From Pararhizobium sp. IMCC3301 (GTDB lineage Bacteria; Pseudomonadota; Alphaproteobacteria; Rhizobiales; GCA-2746425): a stretch of 64,000 nucleotides of DNA. The translations under genes were made by a program, and so were the position numbers. Positions 27,078 through 35,478 of this stretch are shown piece by piece. The notes below the pieces were generated by a model, which was given only the letters and a program-made list of their open reading frames with translations, did no database searches and was not told where the DNA came from. Location: NCBI RefSeq assembly GCF_030758315.1, contig NZ_CP132336.1:992001-1056000 (forward strand), in the 5' to 3' direction. Each line of letters begins with the position of its first letter. Position 1 is the stretch's first letter.

Positions 27078-27569
27078 TCAGGGTTCGGCGACGGAGTGGC
27101 CTACTGCGGATCTGGCGTCTTCCGGTGGCGTGAAGCTGATTTTCAGGCGTCCTAGCAGGAATTTTTTGTCGCCGTATTGCATGACAGCGCGGACGAAGCC
27201 GGATTCTTTAAACCTGACATCCGAGAGCCCAATGGAAGCCCTTGCCACCATCGGCGCATGGGGGAACTGGGACATGTCGTCGGCTTTCTCGGCTTTACCG
27301 AAAGCTTCTTCCGGCACCTCAAAATCAAACGTGACAACAGGCTCATCCTTACCGGGAAAATATATCTGTAGTTCCCTGACCTTGTCCGGCGGGTCGATGG
27401 GGTCGAACATGGCGGTCGCAATGATGGTAAAATACGGAGTCTGAAAATCTTCCGGTTTTTTGTGGATGATATAATCGCCTCCGGTGTAGACCCCAATATA
27501 GAAATCCTTGCCATTGGCCTCGCGGCGGACTTCATCACAGAACACCGCGTATCCTTCGCCAAAGTCCAT
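27078..27569 (-). CDS. DUF6941-like protein of a three-gene cargo operon
   Basis: 163 aa. The first 50 residues (YAVFCDEVRREANGKDFYIG, then VYTGGDYIIHKKPEDFQTPY) resemble the DUF6941 proteins of prophages and islands, in which the pattern CDEhRxExxGKxxhhGhY precedes a beta-sandwich. No catalytic residues are evident. It is the third gene of an operon with an unknown protein and a helix-turn-helix regulator, abutting the latter's stop by one base or less. The family is widespread in mobile regions but its role is not known to me. Confidence 0.55.
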   Translation of the reverse strand: MDFGEGYAVFCDEVRREANGKDFYIGVYTGGDYIIHKKPEDFQTPYFTIIATAMFDPIDPPDKVRELQIYFPGKDEPVVTFDFEVPEEAFGKAEKADDMSQFPHAPMVARASIGLSDVRFKESGFVRAVMQYGDKKFLLGRLKISFTPPEDARSAVGHSVAEP

Positions 27570-28058
27570 TTATGTTCCCTCCGACACCAATTCCACTCTC
27601 TGACGGTGCAGGGCTGGCGCCGGATCGGATGATGTGGAGGGTGAATGGCGCGGGGGTTCGTGGTGTCCGGGCTGCGGCAACCCTTCGACGAGCATGTGCG
27701 ACACGAATTTGGTTTCGGCATCATCATGCAACCAGGCTTGAGTGTCAAAATTTGCCTTTTGGTCCTCGTCCTCACTGAACAAGCGTATATCGAGCTGTTT
27801 TCCGGTGATGGCCAGAAACAGATCACTCAGAGTGTCGAGGGTGATGTTGTTTGGCGCGCCCAATATGCGAGAGAGTTGCGACTTGTCCTTGCCGGTGCGG
27901 CGGCAGATTTCAACCTGCGAGAGTTCCGCCGCGCGGATTTCCTTGTGCAGCAGATTAAATGCCCGGTTGCGCAGATTCTGGCGAGCGTAGCCCAAGAGAC
28001 CAAGTTTGACCCGGCCCTTTTCGTTAAACATCAACTGTGTTTTCGGTAATGTAGTCAC
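27570..28058 (-). CDS. XRE-type helix-turn-helix regulator
   Basis: 162 aa. A helix-turn-helix is visible around residues 45-75 (LSQVEICRRTGKDKSQLSRI) followed by LDTLSDLFLAITGKQLDIRL, the layout of antitoxin-like XRE domains. The C-terminal third is low-complexity (Pro/Ser/His-rich). The gene overlaps the preceding one by 35 bases, so the start may instead be the ATG at 28031. It probably represses its own operon through the palindrome at 28554-28569. Confidence 0.7.
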   Translation of the reverse strand: MTTLPKTQLMFNEKGRVKLGLLGYARQNLRNRAFNLLHKEIRAAELSQVEICRRTGKDKSQLSRILGAPNNITLDTLSDLFLAITGKQLDIRLFSEDEDQKANFDTQAWLHDDAETKFVSHMLVEGLPQPGHHEPPRHSPSTSSDPAPALHRQRVELVSEGT

Positions 28059-28560
28059 TGGAACGCTCTCCTGAATGTCTTAAATAGCTGTCGAATGACA
28101 GGCGCCACTTGGTTTTGGCACGTTGTATGAATTTCTTCCACAAGGGCATGTCGATGCCGGTGTCCAGATTCTCCCTGAATTCGTATTCTAGGGCGATGAA
28201 CACGTCAGGCATGGCAAAGCCGCCAAGCACGCGCAGGCTGGCATTGGGGTCGACGACGCGGATGTCCCAAATCTCGTCTTCTGCGGGATCTGTCTTTGCC
28301 CATAAGGCACTCCTGTTTTTCCGGTACGGGTTCATGGCCACTGTGATTAAACCGCCGTGAACGTAGTTTTCGAGGATGGCGCGCAAGTACCCGAAGCGGA
28401 GCCCTTCAGCATCATCCGTGTCGAGCGACTCGCGCAGCCGCCTGTCGATTTCTTCGTGGACAAACATGTGCCGCTGGGTGCGTTTTGAATGATCTTCCGG
28501 ACAGAACACCACCAAACGACCTTGTCTGACCTCGCTCTTTATCACATCCTTAATTGACAT
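28024..28560 (-). CDS. Unknown protein, first gene of XRE-linked cargo operon
   Basis: About 178 aa from ATG at 28560 (MSIKDVIKSEVRQGRLVVFC). Mixed alpha/beta sequence with segments FGYLRAILENYVHGGLITVA and VFIALEYEFRENLDTGIDMP; no membrane helix and no family I recognise. Position before an XRE regulator in an operon controlled by a palindrome suggests a toxin, effector or anti-phage component. The start codon lies inside the palindrome, so binding of a repressor would block both transcription and translation initiation. Confidence 0.6.
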   Translation of the reverse strand: MSIKDVIKSEVRQGRLVVFCPEDHSKRTQRHMFVHEEIDRRLRESLDTDDAEGLRFGYLRAILENYVHGGLITVAMNPYRKNRSALWAKTDPAEDEIWDIRVVDPNASLRVLGGFAMPDVFIALEYEFRENLDTGIDMPLWKKFIQRAKTKWRLSFDSYLRHSGERSSDYITENTVDV

Positions 28561-28569
28561 ATATGTCAA
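28554..28569. promoter_or_regulatory. Perfect palindrome TTGACATATATGTCAA over the start codon
   Basis: A perfect 16-bp inverted repeat whose minus-strand reading contains the ATG of the first cargo gene. TTGACA also matches a -35 element. It is the obvious operator for the XRE protein encoded two genes on. Confidence 0.6.
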
Positions 28570-28668
28570 CTTAACACTGAGAAAAGGTTAATTTCAGGTA
28601 ATACGCTGCGGGCGACGCTTGCTGGCGAGCCGATACAGGGCGCTGCGACATAATCTTTCGCGGTTCTG

Positions 28669-28812
28669 TCACGATGTCCAGCGGGCAAGGTAGCGGCCGA
28701 ACACAAACAGATCTTCCCGATTGCGTTCATAGGGGGAGTGTTTTGGATAGTCGGACATGATGCGCACCAGGCCGTCGCCGCTGTCTAGCAGGCGCACTAT
28801 TTTATAATCCAT
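28669..28812 (-). CDS. Small unknown protein, 47 aa
   Basis: A minus-strand frame from ATG 28812 to TGA 28669. The product MDYKIVRLLDSGDGLVRIMS followed by DYPKHSPYERNREDLFVFGR and YLARWTS reads like a genuine soluble protein with a beta-strand/helix pattern and no repeats. A G-rich tract 6-14 bases upstream could act as ribosome site. It lies upstream of, and in the same direction as, the XRE cargo operon. I do not recognise a family. Confidence 0.4.
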   Translation of the reverse strand: MDYKIVRLLDSGDGLVRIMSDYPKHSPYERNREDLFVFGRYLARWTS

Positions 28813-28856
28813 GAATCACCCCCCCCCTGAAGGAACATAGGGTATTTAGTTTTTGT

Positions 28857-28872
28857 TGGAAACGAGTTTCCA
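28857..28872. promoter_or_regulatory. Inverted repeat TGGAAACGAGTTTCCA
   Basis: Seven-base perfect arms with a two-base centre, in the intergenic region between the leftward small gene and the rightward zinc-ribbon gene. A plausible operator for the divergent pair; the binding protein is unknown. Confidence 0.4.
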
Positions 28873-29043
28873 CCTTGGAATGCGCGCTGCGCGTATCTTG
28901 CCCGCACTCAATCAGTGATGGAGGCAAATATGTTTGGCGTTCCGAAATGCGGTCATTGCGATCCTCGAAAGTTTTATTCACAGGACTCCCCTTCACCGAA
29001 AATCTGCAATAGCCTGCGTCCCAATCATCTTTGGGAGTTTGTT

Positions 29044-29544
29044 ATGGTTGCCGGTATTGATCTGGCTATTACGTCAATAAAAGCCACTACGGAGGCTGTC
29101 AAAGCTGTAATTGGGCTGAGGGACAAGGCAAAAATCGACGCAGCACTTCAAGATATCAACGCCAAATTACTCGCAACGCAAGGCATCATGCTTACCGCAT
29201 ATGAGGAACGCAGAGCGCTCTTGGCACAGGTAGAGGAACTTGAAAAGGCGCGTATGCAAGTGGAAAACTGGAAACGAGAGGCGGCACGCTATCAGCTTAA
29301 ACAAATCCCCCCGACTGTTCTTGTTTACGCGCTCAAGAAACCTGTGCAAGGCGGCGAGCCGGAACATTATATATGCCCCAATTGCTATAACGATAGAAAG
29401 AAATCTCTGCTCCATAGGAAACCCTCAGCTTCTGGCGGTGAAATTATTAAATGTGATAATTGTAGTTATGAGCAACGCATAGGTGTGGCGAAGCCATTTA
29501 GTCGGCCCAATGTCGGCTATAAAGATGACGGCGGGTGGATGTAG
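29044..29544 (+). CDS. Coiled-coil zinc-ribbon protein, phage cargo
   Basis: About 166 aa from ATG 29044, which has a GGGAG ribosome site; longer starts at 28915 would lack one. The N-terminal half is helical with a coiled coil (ALLAQVEELEKARMQVENWK). The C-terminal half has two cysteine pairs, CPNC near residue 112 and CDNC near residue 140, separated by about 25 residues, forming a zinc ribbon. It is transcribed against the virion genes and lies between tail tubular A and B genes, so it is a cargo gene. Similar small proteins occur in prophages and islands; function unknown. Confidence 0.6.
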   Translation: MVAGIDLAITSIKATTEAVKAVIGLRDKAKIDAALQDINAKLLATQGIMLTAYEERRALLAQVEELEKARMQVENWKREAARYQLKQIPPTVLVYALKKPVQGGEPEHYICPNCYNDRKKSLLHRKPSASGGEIIKCDNCSYEQRIGVAKPFSRPNVGYKDDGGWM

Positions 29545-29619
29545 CCTCCACTGGCCGATCGTGTAGAAAAGGGACTTTTGCTTTTCTCGATCCGCCGACG
29601 GTGTGATTTGGCTTAATCA

Positions 29620-30207
29620 TCAGCCGCGCACCCGAATAACATTGTTCTGATCCAGATCTTCCTGGAATTGCTCAAGCGCATCGATCCGCCGCGCCTCGCG
29701 CAGTGTCTGCTGATACATCCGGTCCGCTATCTCGGCATGTGAGCTCTTGCCGGTCAGCCAGTGCGCCAGTTTTGCTGCCAGCCTGGCCACCACTACGTCA
29801 ACGAACAGCGGATCCCACAGGCCGGTGGTCGTCACCCGTTTGATATAGCGCAATTTCAAAGGCGCGCCCGCATCCGACAGAATGGCATCTGCTTCCAGCT
29901 CATAGGCAATCAGCGCGCCGTTCAGCGCGCCGTTCTGGCGCAGCGCCAGCATCCGCAGGCAATCACCCGGCAACTCGTATTTATGCGCCCATCGCCAGGC
30001 CGGAGCCTGGGCGCTGGCCGCAATCTGCGCCCGCGCAAGCGCAAAGTTCCAGGCGAATTTGCGCAATTCGCTGTCCCGGACCTGTGCGAAATTGCGCGAG
30101 AACCACAACCGCACACTTGTATCCTCGACAGGCGAGGAAACAGGTGCTTCGTGAAGCAGGTCCAGAGCCATGTTCCAGATGTCGATTTCAGCTACACTTG
30201 TAGGCAT
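29620..30207 (-). CDS. Tail tubular protein A (T7 gp11-like)
   Basis: 195 aa. The N-terminus (IDIWNMALDLLHEAPVSSPV) and the segment FSRNFAQVRDSELRKFAWNF with ALARAQIA and WRWAHKYELPGDCLRM are the usual gp11/gatekeeper landmarks. The protein forms the ring between portal and nozzle. In T7 the gp11 and gp12 genes are adjacent; here about 2.7 kb of cargo separates them. Confidence 0.85.
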   Translation of the reverse strand: MPTSVAEIDIWNMALDLLHEAPVSSPVEDTSVRLWFSRNFAQVRDSELRKFAWNFALARAQIAASAQAPAWRWAHKYELPGDCLRMLALRQNGALNGALIAYELEADAILSDAGAPLKLRYIKRVTTTGLWDPLFVDVVVARLAAKLAHWLTGKSSHAEIADRMYQQTLREARRIDALEQFQEDLDQNNVIRVRG

Positions 30208-30210
30208 CTG

Positions 30211-30516
30211 CTAGCCATCCTTTCCGGCAATCAGCCCCTGCAGATCGTCGATCTGCGCCTGCAGAGCGGCAAAACCGGTCTGCGCCGGTTGGTTCGGACC
30301 GGCAGCGTCATCAAGCACCGCTCTGATCGGCGGCAAGGCAGCGATCAGCGCGTTGCGTCGGTCGCGTTTCCAATCGGTCTTGCCGGTCAGGTCCTGCAAC
30401 GCAGCGGTGCCCTCAGCCACGCGTCGGAAATGGGCAGCGCGGGCGGTATCGGTTTCGCGCGCGATCAGGCTCGTCAACTCCGCTTTTGGAAGGCCGGAGG
30501 TGGATGATTTGGCCAT
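30211..30516 (-). CDS. Small phage protein between capsid and tail tube genes
   Basis: About 101 aa from ATG 30516 (MAKSSTSGLPKAELTSLIAR). Mostly helical, Ala/Arg/Gln-rich (ALIAALPPIRAVLDDAAGPN, then ALQAQIDDLQGLIAGKDG). It lies immediately 5' of tail tubular A, with three bases between the genes. A head-completion or decoration role is possible from position; the sequence itself does not say. Confidence 0.6.
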   Translation of the reverse strand: MAKSSTSGLPKAELTSLIARETDTARAAHFRRVAEGTAALQDLTGKTDWKRDRRNALIAALPPIRAVLDDAAGPNQPAQTGFAALQAQIDDLQGLIAGKDG

Positions 30517-30531
30517 TTTCGTTTCTCCATG

Positions 30532-30560
30532 AAAAAGGGGCCGGCAAAAGTGCCGGCCCC
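30532..30560 (-). terminator. Terminator after the major capsid gene
   Basis: Nearly perfect stem GGGGCCGGCA/TGCCGGCCCC with a four-base loop, followed on the minus strand by TTTTTC. It lies 51 bases past the capsid stop, probably limiting readthrough into the tail genes. Confidence 0.8.
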
Positions 30561-30610
30561 GATGGTCCCGATCAATCGGGCGCAGCCATCTGGCTGCTGG
30601 TATATGGACG

Positions 30611-31636
30611 TCAGGCGTTGACAACCAGTTGCGCCATACGGATGTTCTTGCGGTTGTAGACCCGGTCCCAATTGGCCGCATCTTCCAGTTCGCTCCAGCT
30701 TGGCGACAGGGCAGCAACGCCCACATTGGTGAATTTCACCCCGCGCGGATGCAGCAGGGCGTGACGCCGTGTATGCACTGTGTCCTGTCCGCCGCCATTG
30801 CCGACAGCCGGTTCGCGGTCGGTTTCAAACGCCACCAGATCGGCTCCGGCACCATCGGTGAAGGCAAACGCGCCCCGACCGAACAGATAGCAGGTATAGG
30901 CCGGGGAATTGACCCCCACTGTCACCGGCATACGGTCATCAACAATTACTTCCATGCCCTGGAACATGGCAATTTCCGTCGACTCGGAAGGCTTGATGAA
31001 ATCAATCTCATCATTGTCCGCCATATTCACATAGACCGCCGAATGAACTGCAATCGCGGCAAATTCATCCATGTAATCGCCCATCGTCACCCGTGCCCGG
31101 CGCACAGCCGCACCGGAGATGCGGTTGGCAGGTGTCAGGGACCCGGCCACCACGTCAGAATAGATGCGATAGCTCATATCATCGGCATCATTCGTCAGAT
31201 TGTCGGCAAACACACCCTTTGTCGAAGCGATCAGGGCACCCTGCTCGGCAGATTCCCACCATGTCGCCATCCGGCTCAGAATCTGCTGGACCGGGTCTTT
31301 CGCCCGTCCGGTCGCCATCATGCCGGCGACATCCATGCTGGACCAGGATTTGTGCCAGAAGTGCTTGACGGCCTGATCCTTGTCGGCCGTCACCTTGTCC
31401 GGCGTAGCGCTGACGGCGGGATTGTCGGACATGATATCCGGCTCACCGCGTCCCAGATCATCCCAGAACGGCATATTGATGATGGTGCCACCGGCATTCA
31501 TCTGGCTCTGCACATTCTCAGGGGGCGGGACGACAATACCGGAGCGGAGCAAACGATTTCGCTCCGGGTAATCTTCCTGCATGTAGTTGAGATAGACCTC
31601 AGGCGTGATGAGGTCGGCAATTTGTGTTTGTGCCAT
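30611..31636 (-). CDS. Major capsid protein
   Basis: 341 aa. The N-terminus (LITPEVYLNYMQEDYPERNR) and the segments GGTIINMPFWDDLG, AVKHFWHKSWSSMDVAGMMA and TPANRISGAAVRRARVTMGD are typical of the HK97-fold coat proteins seen in podoviruses and some siphoviruses. Toward the C-terminus TRRHALLHPRGVKFTNVG matches the usual coat-protein P-domain/A-domain end. It follows the scaffold gene and precedes a strong terminator, as expected for the most abundant virion protein. Confidence 0.85.
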   Translation of the reverse strand: MAQTQIADLITPEVYLNYMQEDYPERNRLLRSGIVVPPPENVQSQMNAGGTIINMPFWDDLGRGEPDIMSDNPAVSATPDKVTADKDQAVKHFWHKSWSSMDVAGMMATGRAKDPVQQILSRMATWWESAEQGALIASTKGVFADNLTNDADDMSYRIYSDVVAGSLTPANRISGAAVRRARVTMGDYMDEFAAIAVHSAVYVNMADNDEIDFIKPSESTEIAMFQGMEVIVDDRMPVTVGVNSPAYTCYLFGRGAFAFTDGAGADLVAFETDREPAVGNGGGQDTVHTRRHALLHPRGVKFTNVGVAALSPSWSELEDAANWDRVYNRKNIRMAQLVVNA

Positions 31637-31653
31637 GTCTTAAGTCTCCACAA

Positions 31654-32538
31654 TTAAAGGCCCCAATTGGCCGGGTCTCTGCCCGCCGCCAGAATGAGAG
31701 CCTTTGCGCGTCTTGGATCGTTGCGCTGAAGTTCAGATTGTGTTGTGAGATTCTGGCTTTCCCTGGCAAAGGGGTTATCGGCAGCGCCGCTCCCCCCTGT
31801 TGTCAGACCGCCCGATGAGTTGAACAGTTCCCGCCCCACATTGGCCATCGCCTTGGCAATGGCCGGGTTGAGAATAATGCCCTGCGGCCCCAGCATGCCG
31901 GCCGTTTCAAAGCCTTCCAGAAGCGTGTCACCACCCAATTCGCGAATAGCCCTGTCGGCCAGGGCCACCTGTTCATTGAATTGTGGCGTTCCCTGCTTGG
32001 CACCCCAGTCTTTTTCAAGCTGAGATGTTGCAGCACTTGTGCGCTCTTCCAATTGGGCAATATGGCTGTCCAGTCCGGACTGATAACCATCAACCGTCTT
32101 GCCGACATAAAAGTCATGAAGACCTTTGGCCTGTTCAGCCGTAATGCCGTATTTATGCGCGACGCCTTTGAATTCATCCGCAAACGCTGCATCATAGGGC
32201 AGATCGTCGGGCATGTCGGTTGGCGGTGTCAGTTCATAGCCCGACACATCCTGCGGGCGGCCAAGACGCTCAAAATAAGCGTCCCGTTCAGTCTCACTTG
32301 CGTCCGGCCCGGGTTTTTGAAACGATTTCCCGATCATACTTTCGGAATGTCGTGCCATCTTCACCAGGCTTTCAACATCTTTCACTCCTGCTGTTTCAAT
32401 CCATTCGCGGCTGCCTTCATCGTGAAGACCGTCGAATGGATGCGCAGCACCTGCAGCGGTCGCAGATCCGTTGTCACCGCTTGTGCTGTTTGGAGAACTG
32501 CCCTGCCCGGCCGCGCCGGAAGCTGTTTCGTCCATCAT
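31654..32538 (-). CDS. Capsid scaffold protein
   Basis: 294 aa, acidic and helical, with a Gly/Ser/Ala-rich N-terminus. Landmarks are SRMI-like segments KMARHSESMIGKSFQKPGPD, the motif YFERLGRPQDVSGYEL and AKGLHDFYVGKTVDGYQSGL, the usual scaffold signature in alphaproteobacterial phages. The C-terminal helix-rich region ends RAKALILAAGRDPANWGL. It directs assembly of the procapsid and is encoded just before the capsid gene. Confidence 0.8.
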   Translation of the reverse strand: MMDETASGAAGQGSSPNSTSGDNGSATAAGAAHPFDGLHDEGSREWIETAGVKDVESLVKMARHSESMIGKSFQKPGPDASETERDAYFERLGRPQDVSGYELTPPTDMPDDLPYDAAFADEFKGVAHKYGITAEQAKGLHDFYVGKTVDGYQSGLDSHIAQLEERTSAATSQLEKDWGAKQGTPQFNEQVALADRAIRELGGDTLLEGFETAGMLGPQGIILNPAIAKAMANVGRELFNSSGGLTTGGSGAADNPFARESQNLTTQSELQRNDPRRAKALILAAGRDPANWGL

Positions 32539-32867
32539 AAGTCACCCTCTTCTGTGTTGGTGAGTTGTTCCTGCCTTGCCGCATCCTCCAGCTGTTGCTG
32601 AAGTTCACGGGGCATCCGCAGATGGTGCAGAATTCGCGCCATGACGAACCGCTTGCCCTCTGCAAATCTCAATTCCGCCTCCGGCGTATCAGCCGGAGAA
32701 ACACGGTAATATCCTGTCGAATTCGCCAGATCCGTGAGAACCAGATCCCGGTCCATCTGGGTCGCGCCGCCTGCCACCAGAACCCGTTTATAGGCACCGG
32801 CCAACAACAGCCGCGCAGCCGCGCTTCTGCGCAGGCCGCATGCAAAAAGTGCACGCAATCTGATCAT
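32535..32867 (-). CDS. Bbp19-like phage protein
   Basis: 110 aa. The C-terminal half MDRDLVLTDLANSTGYYRVS followed by AEGKRFVMARILHHLRM fits the small phage family around Bordetella phage Bbp19 (a start, an aromatic-rich middle, a GxRxVxxxIxxxL end). Role unknown, virion-associated by position: it lies between the first PIN-domain protein gene and the scaffold, overlapping the latter by 4 bases. Confidence 0.6.
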   Translation of the reverse strand: MIRLRALFACGLRRSAAARLLLAGAYKRVLVAGGATQMDRDLVLTDLANSTGYYRVSPADTPEAELRFAEGKRFVMARILHHLRMPRELQQQLEDAARQEQLTNTEEGDL

Positions 32868-32913
32868 GATTTATCCCGTCGGAAAAATTGCAAAAATACG
32901 GCCAAACCTGAAG

Positions 32914-35478
32914 TCAGTCAGCCCTGTTGTGCCCTGAAGGTGTCACCTGACTGCCGCCGAACCGGCCCAGACTATAGGCAATCACATCATCGGCGCGCGG
33001 CCCGAAGCTTTGCTGCAGCTCTGCATAATGCTGCCTGATTTCAGCTTCACGGCTGCGCCGGTCCGGCGTGGCGGCTCCGCTGGCAAGCGGCGTTTCAAAC
33101 CGCGCCGCTACTTGTTTCGCCCAGCTTTGCGGGATCGGCTCAATGTTTGCTTCTGCCGTGCCGATCTCGCGCTGCGCCGCCTCCAGATAAAACAGAAACG
33201 CAGCCATCTCTTCCCCGTCAACAGCAGCCCCGGCATCAAAGCTGGTATCAAAGCTGGCATCAAACTGTGCTTTGCGTTTCGCCAGGTCGGCAGACAGCAA
33301 CACAGCGTCAGACGGCTTGGTCCGGCGCATCTGCAAAATGTCTCTGGCGCGTGCGGCGGCGGCCGCCAGCACTTTGGGCGTTATCAACTCTGCAAGTTTC
33401 TCATGCGGCGCTTTAATTTCTGCCGTTCCATCAGCAATCCCCTGCAGATCGGCATTTTGCATCAGATGCAGACCGGTTGTTGCATGGGAAAGCAGGCCTG
33501 CTTCCAGCCGCTCATCGACAAAACTCTGATAGGCCTCTTCGCCAAGCACATCACGCACAGCTTTGGGATAGCCCGCCTCTTTCCACACACTCGACAGCTT
33601 GCCCGCTTTCAGATCGGCAAGGTCCTGCGCCATCTTGCGCTGCACCTCCATGCGCTCGATCATCGCTGCTTCGGCCGCATCCGTCTCCTTGCGGCCCTTG
33701 TGCGCCACAAACTCCGCCGCCAGCACCAGCCGCTCATCATCGGCCATACCCTTCAACACACCTTGCCTCACCGGCGTCAGCTGCGGCCGCGGCCGCGGTA
33801 CCGGCACTACAACAGGTTCCTGTTCGTTGTTTGTTCCATTAACCTTATCATTTTGAACAATGACGGTTTCATCGCCTGTACTTGCCGTTCCAATCGATCC
33901 AGCGATAACGGGCTCAACCAGCCACGATTGCGCCTCCAGTTTTCTGCGCACACCGTCAGGCAGCAGGTCTGTGTCCGGACCTAACGTGTTGTCAAAGCCG
34001 GCACTCCGGTGGCGGGCTGCAACCAGCGTGTGCGCTCCATTCACGCGATCATATGCGGTTCTCCCCTGCAAACCGGTCCTTATCTGATCAGACCCATCCT
34101 CTGCCCCGCTCCCAGCCTGAGGCGCATCATTCGTCTGCCCATAATAGGAGCCCATATCGAAGGCTTGAAAGTCACCATTCCTGTCAACAAAGCCCCACGG
34201 CCCTGTCTGCGAATTGAGCCGGCTTAAATCCAGCTTGCTTTTTGGAATGGCCAAACCTTCAACATTCAGGTCATTTGCGTCGGAATAGTCTTCAAAGAAC
34301 TCAATGATATCGTCGATGATAATCGTTTCGCCATTTGCCTGCCGGGATTGGATTTCCCTGACAAGATAGGACGCGAATTCCCTGCCCGCCGCATCTCCCA
34401 GATAACTGCCGACAAAAACGCTGACTATTGCCAGCGGCACCCCGATCACAGCACCAATTCCGGTGGCGGAAATCGCTGCGCCGGCCGCCAGTCCGGCTGC
34501 GGCACCACCCACGGAGGAGCCACCAATGCCGCCAATATACTCGCCAAGCAGCAGTTCGGCTTTATCGGCCTTGTGGTTCTTGATCAGATCAACAGCTTTT
34601 TCGACAACTTGAGTAAATTCTGCCACATCGCCGATAATGCCGATTCCACGCAACACATTACCGGCATTTGGCCTGGCGAGAAAATTCTGGCGGCCACCGG
34701 ACCCGGAATCCGGGCCATTGCCTGCTTGTCCGGATTGCCCGGCTTTTGATGCTCTTCGTGCCTCTCGTTCCGCATTCACCCGGTCCTTATTTTCCTCTCG
34801 GAAAACGGGATCCTCATTACGCGGATCCGGATAATCTCCAGTCTTCCACACAATGGTGGATTCTTTCACTTGACGGGCGGTTTCTCCTCTATCGCGAAAC
34901 TCAGCCGAAATAGAATCCATCACATCAAGGTTTGCCCGAATGCGCGATGTATAAGCATTATAGTTTTCGTTGGTGATGCGGCCTTCCAGCAATTCCGCTC
35001 GCAAGAACCCGAACACACCGCGATGTGGCAACAGAATGTTGTTACCGGCGCGCATGCTCTCGTCCCTGAAATAATTCACCAGACCACGGTCGCCGGAGGC
35101 AAGCTGAACCTGACGATCCGGATGCTGCTTCAACATGTTTTTCAGATGCAGCCTGATTGACGCGTCGCCAATCCCGTCCCCGGTTCCGGCTTTCGTATAG
35201 GGCGTATCCCTGTTGGGGTACGCTTTATTTAGGTCCCTAGCCGTAATTTTGGGAGTATCTATGCGAGACCTGTTTTTCTTCCTCCATGCCCTGAATTCAT
35301 TGCCGTACTTCGAATTCTTCATTTCCTCCAGGATAATTGTGGTTACGATCAAGGTATCGCCCCGGCTGATAAGTCGGTCCCACGCCCTTTGGCCGCCGCC
35401 GGCATAAATCTGCTGAAGAAAATTCGTATCGGCATAAATATAGGTTTTGCGTCTCGTCACCGGGATGTGATTGGCCAT
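32914..35478 (-). CDS. PIN-domain/glycine-zipper protein with phage ejection C-terminus (copy 1)
   Basis: About 854 aa from ATG 35478 (MANHIPVTRRKTYIYADTNF), aligned with copy 2. Residues 1-140 form a PIN-type nuclease domain: D17 in YADTNF, E51/E52 in LEEM, D105 in GDASIR and D130 in ASGDRGLVNYF supply the acidic tetrad. A charged linker follows, then a Gly/Ala-rich hydrophobic segment (GGSSVGGAAAGLAAGAAISA and GVPLAIVSVFVGSYLG) and a Pro-rich piece (PVVVPVPRPRPQL). The last about 300 residues resemble the helical part of podovirus ejection proteins and are nearly identical to copy 2. Preceded by four small genes of one family, presumed immunity. Nuclease toxin delivered with the virion is inference. 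Confidence 0.65.
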   Translation of the reverse strand: MANHIPVTRRKTYIYADTNFLQQIYAGGGQRAWDRLISRGDTLIVTTIILEEMKNSKYGNEFRAWRKKNRSRIDTPKITARDLNKAYPNRDTPYTKAGTGDGIGDASIRLHLKNMLKQHPDRQVQLASGDRGLVNYFRDESMRAGNNILLPHRGVFGFLRAELLEGRITNENYNAYTSRIRANLDVMDSISAEFRDRGETARQVKESTIVWKTGDYPDPRNEDPVFREENKDRVNAEREARRASKAGQSGQAGNGPDSGSGGRQNFLARPNAGNVLRGIGIIGDVAEFTQVVEKAVDLIKNHKADKAELLLGEYIGGIGGSSVGGAAAGLAAGAAISATGIGAVIGVPLAIVSVFVGSYLGDAAGREFASYLVREIQSRQANGETIIIDDIIEFFEDYSDANDLNVEGLAIPKSKLDLSRLNSQTGPWGFVDRNGDFQAFDMGSYYGQTNDAPQAGSGAEDGSDQIRTGLQGRTAYDRVNGAHTLVAARHRSAGFDNTLGPDTDLLPDGVRRKLEAQSWLVEPVIAGSIGTASTGDETVIVQNDKVNGTNNEQEPVVVPVPRPRPQLTPVRQGVLKGMADDERLVLAAEFVAHKGRKETDAAEAAMIERMEVQRKMAQDLADLKAGKLSSVWKEAGYPKAVRDVLGEEAYQSFVDERLEAGLLSHATTGLHLMQNADLQGIADGTAEIKAPHEKLAELITPKVLAAAAARARDILQMRRTKPSDAVLLSADLAKRKAQFDASFDTSFDAGAAVDGEEMAAFLFYLEAAQREIGTAEANIEPIPQSWAKQVAARFETPLASGAATPDRRSREAEIRQHYAELQQSFGPRADDVIAYSLGRFGGSQVTPSGHNRAD
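32963..33845 (-). repeat. 0.87-kb direct repeat, copy 1 (shared ejection module)
   Basis: Nearly identical to 41111-41981. It codes for the C-terminal module of the PIN-domain protein. The two differ by scattered substitutions and one 12-base in-frame unit (TSFD repeated once more here). The paired copies lie 8.1 kb apart in the same orientation. Confidence 0.9.

Noticed and set aside
30629-31657. Rightward 342-codon frame opposite the capsid gene
   Set aside because: Histidine/arginine-rich antisense composition; the leftward capsid frame has family motifs and a terminator.
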